From: JBAWVR01 sp037147155
Lineage (GTDB): Bacteria; Patescibacteriota; Minisyncoccia; Phycocordibacterales; GWA1-40-21
Assembly: GCA_037147155.1 (NCBI GenBank)
Contig: JBAWVR010000018.1
Location: forward strand, 1 to 15,109
Direction of reading: 5' to 3'
Length of the DNA stretch: 15,109 bases
Below, piece by piece: positions 12,599 through 15,109 of the stretch. The notes beneath the pieces are model-generated. The model did no database searches. It saw only the letters and a list, made by a program, of their open reading frames with translations, and was not told the DNA's origin. How positions within the stretch are numbered: position 1 is the stretch's first letter; each line of letters begins with the position of its first letter. Made by a program: the position numbers and the translations under genes.

Positions 12599-13636
12599 AT
12601 GTCTTTAAATAATCAAAATCGAAGTAGCTGGTCTCTTGGCAGAATCATATTTTGGATTATTGTCTTTGCCTTGGTTGGCGGATATTTCGTCTATCCACAA
12701 TACTACAGACCCTTTTTTGAACGACTCAATCCAAACAAGTGTCTCTTGCCATTACAATACAATATCGGGGAAGTGGATAAAGGTTTTGGACTCAGTCGAG
12801 CTGATTTTGATAAGTCGGTTACGCAAGCTATAAATTATTGGCAAAGTTTTTCTACTAGTACCAAAATGTTTGTTAAGGCCAGTACTACCAGTGCCATGCC
12901 AATTAATTTGATATATGATAATCGTCAGGCTGCTACCAAACAACTGGATGCTGCCAGTCAAAGAATTAGCGAAGGACGAGCAACTCTTGATGAAATCAAA
13001 CAAGCCTATATCGACAAAAAAGCCGAATATGATAAAGCCAAGGCAACTTACGAAGCGCATGTAGCCGAATATAATTCAGGTTCCAATGCCTATATTTCAG
13101 AAGTGAGCTCTTGGAATAAAAAGGGTGGGGCACCAAAATCAGATTATGATCGCTTGAATGAGTTGAGAATCCGTTTGGAAAATAATACTAATATCCTGGA
13201 GACTGAAGCGAATAATTTAAATGCCTTAGGTCAAGAAGTAAATCGCTTGGCGCTTTTGGCCAATCAGTCGATAACCGAAATAAACAAGAATGTTACTAAT
13301 TACAATTCGTCAGATTTGATTGGAAAGGAATTTGAACAGGGCCTATACAAAGTATCAGGTCTCAGTCGATCAATTGATATTTACCAGTTCAGTACGCCCA
13401 ACAAGCTTTATAAAGTTTTGGTTCACGAACTCGGTCATGCGCTCGGACTTGGGCACAATCCAGACAAGCTTTCGGTCATGTATTACGTGAATCAGGACAC
13501 TAAACAGGTGATAACTAAGGCTGATATCACCCAAGCACTGTCCAACTGTCGGGAGGCTGATATGTTTGATAAATTTATCGATTTTGTGCTATTTAAACCA
13601 ATAATATGGCTTAAAACAAGGATTTCTTCAATTTAA
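12599..13636 (+). CDS. Membrane-anchored matrixin-like zinc metalloprotease
   Basis: This 345-residue protein has an N-terminal membrane segment (about 13-32) and should face outwards. HELGHALGLGH (276-286) is the metzincin zinc site with His276, His280, His286 and base Glu277; SVMYY (292-296) supplies the Met-turn. An upstream part (about 50-108: PLQYNIGEVDKGFGLS, then AINYWQ) resembles the N-terminal half of the matrixin catalytic domain. Between the halves lies a long charged helical stretch (about 109-236), probably a coiled-coil hairpin, not usual in the family. A second hydrophobic stretch near the end (about 328-338) may be another membrane contact. ATG 12599 is chosen because an extended -10 lies seven bases upstream; a TTG at 12563 in frame lies within a hairpin. 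The substrate is unknown. Confidence 0.85.
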   Translation: MSLNNQNRSSWSLGRIIFWIIVFALVGGYFVYPQYYRPFFERLNPNKCLLPLQYNIGEVDKGFGLSRADFDKSVTQAINYWQSFSTSTKMFVKASTTSAMPINLIYDNRQAATKQLDAASQRISEGRATLDEIKQAYIDKKAEYDKAKATYEAHVAEYNSGSNAYISEVSSWNKKGGAPKSDYDRLNELRIRLENNTNILETEANNLNALGQEVNRLALLANQSITEINKNVTNYNSSDLIGKEFEQGLYKVSGLSRSIDIYQFSTPNKLYKVLVHELGHALGLGHNPDKLSVMYYVNQDTKQVITKADITQALSNCREADMFDKFIDFVLFKPIIWLKTRISSI

Positions 13637-13658
13637 ACTGGACTTTTTTGTTCAATTG

Positions 13659-13667
13659 TGATATCAT
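13659..13667 (+). promoter_or_regulatory. Extended -10 promoter of the leader RNA
   Basis: TGA-TATCAT (13659-13667) is the same extended -10 type as at the leaderless genes, but the next gene starts about 180 bases on. Transcription should begin near 13674-13675 (AGGATAAAAG). A T-rich stretch at 13645-13652 could serve as -35/UP region. Confidence 0.45.
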
Positions 13668-13674
13668 TGTTACA

Positions 13675-13851
13675 GGATAAAAGAATAGCCGAAAGACGAC
13701 GGAGGGTAACCTCTGGCGTTTTTAAAGGTCTGTTAATAGCCCGAATGCTAAAAATCTTTGGATTTTCAAGAGAACTTTAGCTGTTCGTTTGTCCGAGTCG
13801 AACCTTTACAAAAATTAACGATATTCGCCCAAAGAGGCGCACCAAAAGATT
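13675..13851 (+). ncRNA. Putative structured RNA leader, unassigned
   Basis: About 177 bases without a credible reading frame lie between a promoter and the ATG at 13852. Three helices can be drawn. P1: 13692-13700 with 13715-13723 (one A-G mismatch), continuing as GGAGG/CCUCU closed by a GUAA (GNRA) tetraloop at 13706-13709. P2: UAAAGGU (13723-13729) with ACCUUUA (13802-13808), a long-range closing helix. P3, inside P2: CGAAUGCUAAA (13742-13752) with UUUAGC-U-GUUCG (13776-13787), one bulge. A small CGCC/GGCG hairpin (13826-13839) lies just before the start codon and includes GAGG. AATAGCC(C)GAA occurs twice (13684 and 13735). It matches no riboswitch class, tmRNA, SRP, 6S or RNase P consensus that I can recall. 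It could be a cis-regulatory leader or a small RNA. Confidence 0.45.
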
Positions 13852-14178
13852 ATGATAATTTTTCTTGTTGGTATCTTGGAAATGGTCATTGTGACCGTTT
13901 GGACGAAAGTAGTTACTAGAACTCAGGTTCTAGCCAGTGGATTGGTCACTGTGGTAAATATTTTGATTTGGTACTATGTCCTAGAGACTGTGCTAAACAA
14001 TATTGACCGCTTTTCCGTGATCTTGGAGTATGCCTTTGGTTGTGCCATTGGCGCTATGATCGGAACTTATTATTTCTCACGAGATGAAAAAGCTACCGAA
14101 GCCAAGCGTCGTCGCCAAAACAAAGCTTCTCAAGCCGCTGATAACTCACTTCGCACAGAAGAAACCTATGTTTCTTAA
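13852..14178 (+). CDS. Small three-helix membrane protein (DUF5698/DUF2179-like N-domain)
   Basis: This 108-residue protein has three membrane segments at about 2-20, 27-47 and 55-74, then a hydrophilic tail (76-108) starting with a basic patch (EAKRRRQNK) and ending in polar residues. The pattern, with an early charged residue in helix 1 (GILEMVIVT) and a small-residue third helix (FGCAIGAMIGTYY), resembles the membrane part of DUF5698/UPF0316-type proteins, here without the cytoplasmic DUF2179 domain. Function is unknown in this family. It is monocistronic, preceded by a probable structured leader and followed by a strong terminator. GAGG at 13834-13837 is 14 bases from the ATG, far for an SD. 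Confidence 0.7.
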   Translation: MIIFLVGILEMVIVTVWTKVVTRTQVLASGLVTVVNILIWYYVLETVLNNIDRFSVILEYAFGCAIGAMIGTYYFSRDEKATEAKRRRQNKASQAADNSLRTEETYVS

Positions 14179-14201
14179 TTTGACGGAAGAAGATTCTATA
14201 T

Positions 14202-14242
14202 AGGAGCCCCAAAATTTTTGATTCAAAAATTTTGGGGCTCCT
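14202..14242 (+). terminator. Long hairpin terminator after the 13852 gene
   Basis: Arms 14202-14221 and 14223-14242 (AGGAGCCCCAAAATTTTTGA and its complement) are perfect 20-base inverted copies about one central base, so 18-19 pairs can form. The stem is followed by TTTCGTTTT. It begins 23 bases after the stop codon. Confidence 0.8.
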
Positions 14243-14258
14243 TTCGTTTTAAATAATT

Positions 14259-14298
14259 AAAAAAGCGAATAGCAGAAGGGGAAACCTTCGCTACTCGC
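14259..14298 (-). terminator. Terminator of the five-repeat gene (minus strand)
   Basis: GCGA-TAGC-GAAGG on the left (14265-14279) pairs with CCTTC-GCTA-TCGC on the right (14285-14298), with one mismatch and one bulge, around GGAAA. On the minus strand it is followed by TTTTTT (14264-14259). It is 14 bases after the stop codon. Confidence 0.8.
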
Positions 14299-14312
14299 CT
14301 CGAGGATAATTG

Positions 14313-14984
14313 CTACCGAGATGTTTTACAGATTTCATCTATTCTGGTATTGAATCTGCGGTAAGCATATCCGTATTCTGGCACTAAATTTCTCCGACAG
14401 ACTGCCTCCAACACAGTCATGCATCTTCTGGCCTGTTCGTCTGCAGTTTCATCCGCTATCCTCTCCCATCTCAGATGGTAGAGTGCTTCGGCCCGACTGC
14501 CTTTGGGTGCATGTTCCCATAAGAGTTTTGCTGCATCGATGGTTCGGCAGGTTTCCAATTGAACTGGCACTTCGGCATCCGCAAACTCTATCCATTTCTT
14601 GTGAAATATTTTTTCGGCCTGGCTGCCTTGGGGGGCCGAGAAACGCAATTGCTTGATTTCTTTGATGGTTACACAAGCTTCGGCTTTGGCGGGTGCCTCA
14701 ATGTCGGCCAGTTCGACCCATCGTTCATGGTAAATCTTCTGATCTAAACAATTATCGCATTTCTGCGATACGGTCCTGTAGAGCTTCTCAGCTTCGGCCG
14801 CTGTTTTGCAGGTGGCCGCAGCATCTTTGATGTCCTGGATCATGTTCAGTTCTCGGATTCTCTCGTAGTAGGCCTGTCTTTCTAGACTGCGGGGTGGAGC
14901 TGCATTGAGCTTTTCTTCCGCTTCGCTGACGGTCTGGCATTTTGCCGCAGCCTCCTCGTATTCTCTCAGTGTTAGCTTGTCCAT
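14313..14984 (-). CDS. Uncharacterised protein of five divergent helical repeats
   Basis: This 223-residue protein consists almost wholly of five copies of a unit of about 42-45 residues. Each has C-x-T (Cys16, 59, 104, 146, 188; spacing 43, 45, 42, 42), then E-A or D-A in a helix, a P-x-G/R-S turn (about 30-33, 118-121, 160-163), and a second helix of the type YHxRWxELAD (85-94, 169-178). It resembles a TPR/SEL1-like two-helix solenoid, but the Cys-x-Thr and Tyr-His-x-x-Trp signatures match no family I recognise. Two extra cysteines (76, 79) sit in repeat 2. There is no signal peptide or membrane segment. The start at 14984 has GGAGGT five bases upstream; the frame open back to 15041 has no such signal. 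A binding or scaffold role is inferred. Confidence 0.78.
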   Translation of the reverse strand: MDKLTLREYEEAAAKCQTVSEAEEKLNAAPPRSLERQAYYERIRELNMIQDIKDAAATCKTAAEAEKLYRTVSQKCDNCLDQKIYHERWVELADIEAPAKAEACVTIKEIKQLRFSAPQGSQAEKIFHKKWIEFADAEVPVQLETCRTIDAAKLLWEHAPKGSRAEALYHLRWERIADETADEQARRCMTVLEAVCRRNLVPEYGYAYRRFNTRIDEICKTSR

Positions 14985-15029
14985 GGTGTACCTCCAGATG
15001 TTTTGATTTGGGACAGATAATCTATCTAA

Positions 15030-15058
15030 AAAATATAACAAATTAGTTATTAAGTCAA
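15030..15058 (-). promoter_or_regulatory. Promoter of the five-repeat gene
   Basis: On the minus strand TTGACT (15058-15053), then TATTTT (15035-15030) at 17 bases or TATATT (15037-15032) at 15. The leader is about 40 bases and ends with GGAGGT (14995-14990). The last 51 bases of the window beyond it show nothing further. Confidence 0.6.
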
Positions 15059-15109
15059 ACTGTGATCAATAGATTCCCTGTCTTTCATTTTATTTGGAAA
15101 GTGCTAGAA

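Noticed and set aside
13787..13845. tRNA- or tmRNA-like ends (TCGAACC, and CACCA near 13840)
   Set aside because: No T-arm stem or acceptor pairing can be formed on either strand, and no tmRNA tag frame is present.
1..15109. CRISPR arrays, insertion sequences, phage or conjugation genes
   Set aside because: No regularly spaced direct repeats, transposase motifs or phage proteins are visible. The inverted repeats found all fit single hairpins.

Overview
The window looks like a piece of a small, compact bacterial chromosome, most likely from the Patescibacteria (CPR), Parcubacteria-like. This is an inference from short genes, tight spacing, core genes with no Shine-Dalgarno (SD) sequence, and a gene mix of ABC-F, YqeY, RmuC, AlkD, TlyA and short malic enzyme plus many orphan proteins. 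No rRNA or marker gene proves it. TGA ends several genes (for example at 3517-3519, 6618-6620 and 10838-10840), so the standard bacterial code applies and not the code-25 lineages. No rRNA, tRNA, CRISPR array, insertion sequence or phage gene was seen.

Layout. 1-572: a RelB/DinJ-YafQ type II toxin-antitoxin pair. 615-2075: an ABC-F ATPase, followed by two long perfect hairpins. 2329-3519: a duplicated metallophosphoesterase with a degenerate second half. 3675-6573: a three-gene redox operon of malic enzyme, ferric-reductase-like flavocytochrome and membrane-anchored cytochrome b5. 6618-7969: two orphan minus-strand genes, one strongly basic and one ending in a zinc ribbon. 8113-8565 (minus): YqeY, divergent from a plus-strand operon of RmuC, a four-helix membrane protein and AlkD (8631-10840). 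10932-11738: an orphan helical protein. 11785-12504 (minus): TlyA, divergent from an anchored matrixin-like protease (12599-13636). 13675-13851: a probable structured RNA leader ahead of a small membrane protein (13852-14178). 14313-14984 (minus): a protein made of five divergent repeats.

Two kinds of gene start are interleaved. Five genes or operons (antitoxin, malic enzyme, RmuC, TlyA, matrixin) have a -10 box, usually an extended one (TGN plus hexamer), only 6-7 bases before the ATG, so their mRNAs should be leaderless. Five monocistronic genes, four without a recognised family, have a good SD and a leader of roughly 35-80 bases; the three on the minus strand have TTGACA/TTGACT -35 boxes and the two on the plus strand weaker boxes. 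Most end in their own hairpin. They look like self-contained cassettes set between housekeeping operons.

The redox operon is the clearest functional unit. Malic enzyme yields NAD(P)H and pyruvate, the flavocytochrome could pass electrons from NAD(P)H through membrane haems, and the b5 protein could receive them outside. The RmuC-AlkD operon points to genome maintenance. The most novel items are the five-repeat protein, the two-domain phosphoesterase, the unassigned RNA leader, the coiled-coil-split protease and the two-class initiation pattern.
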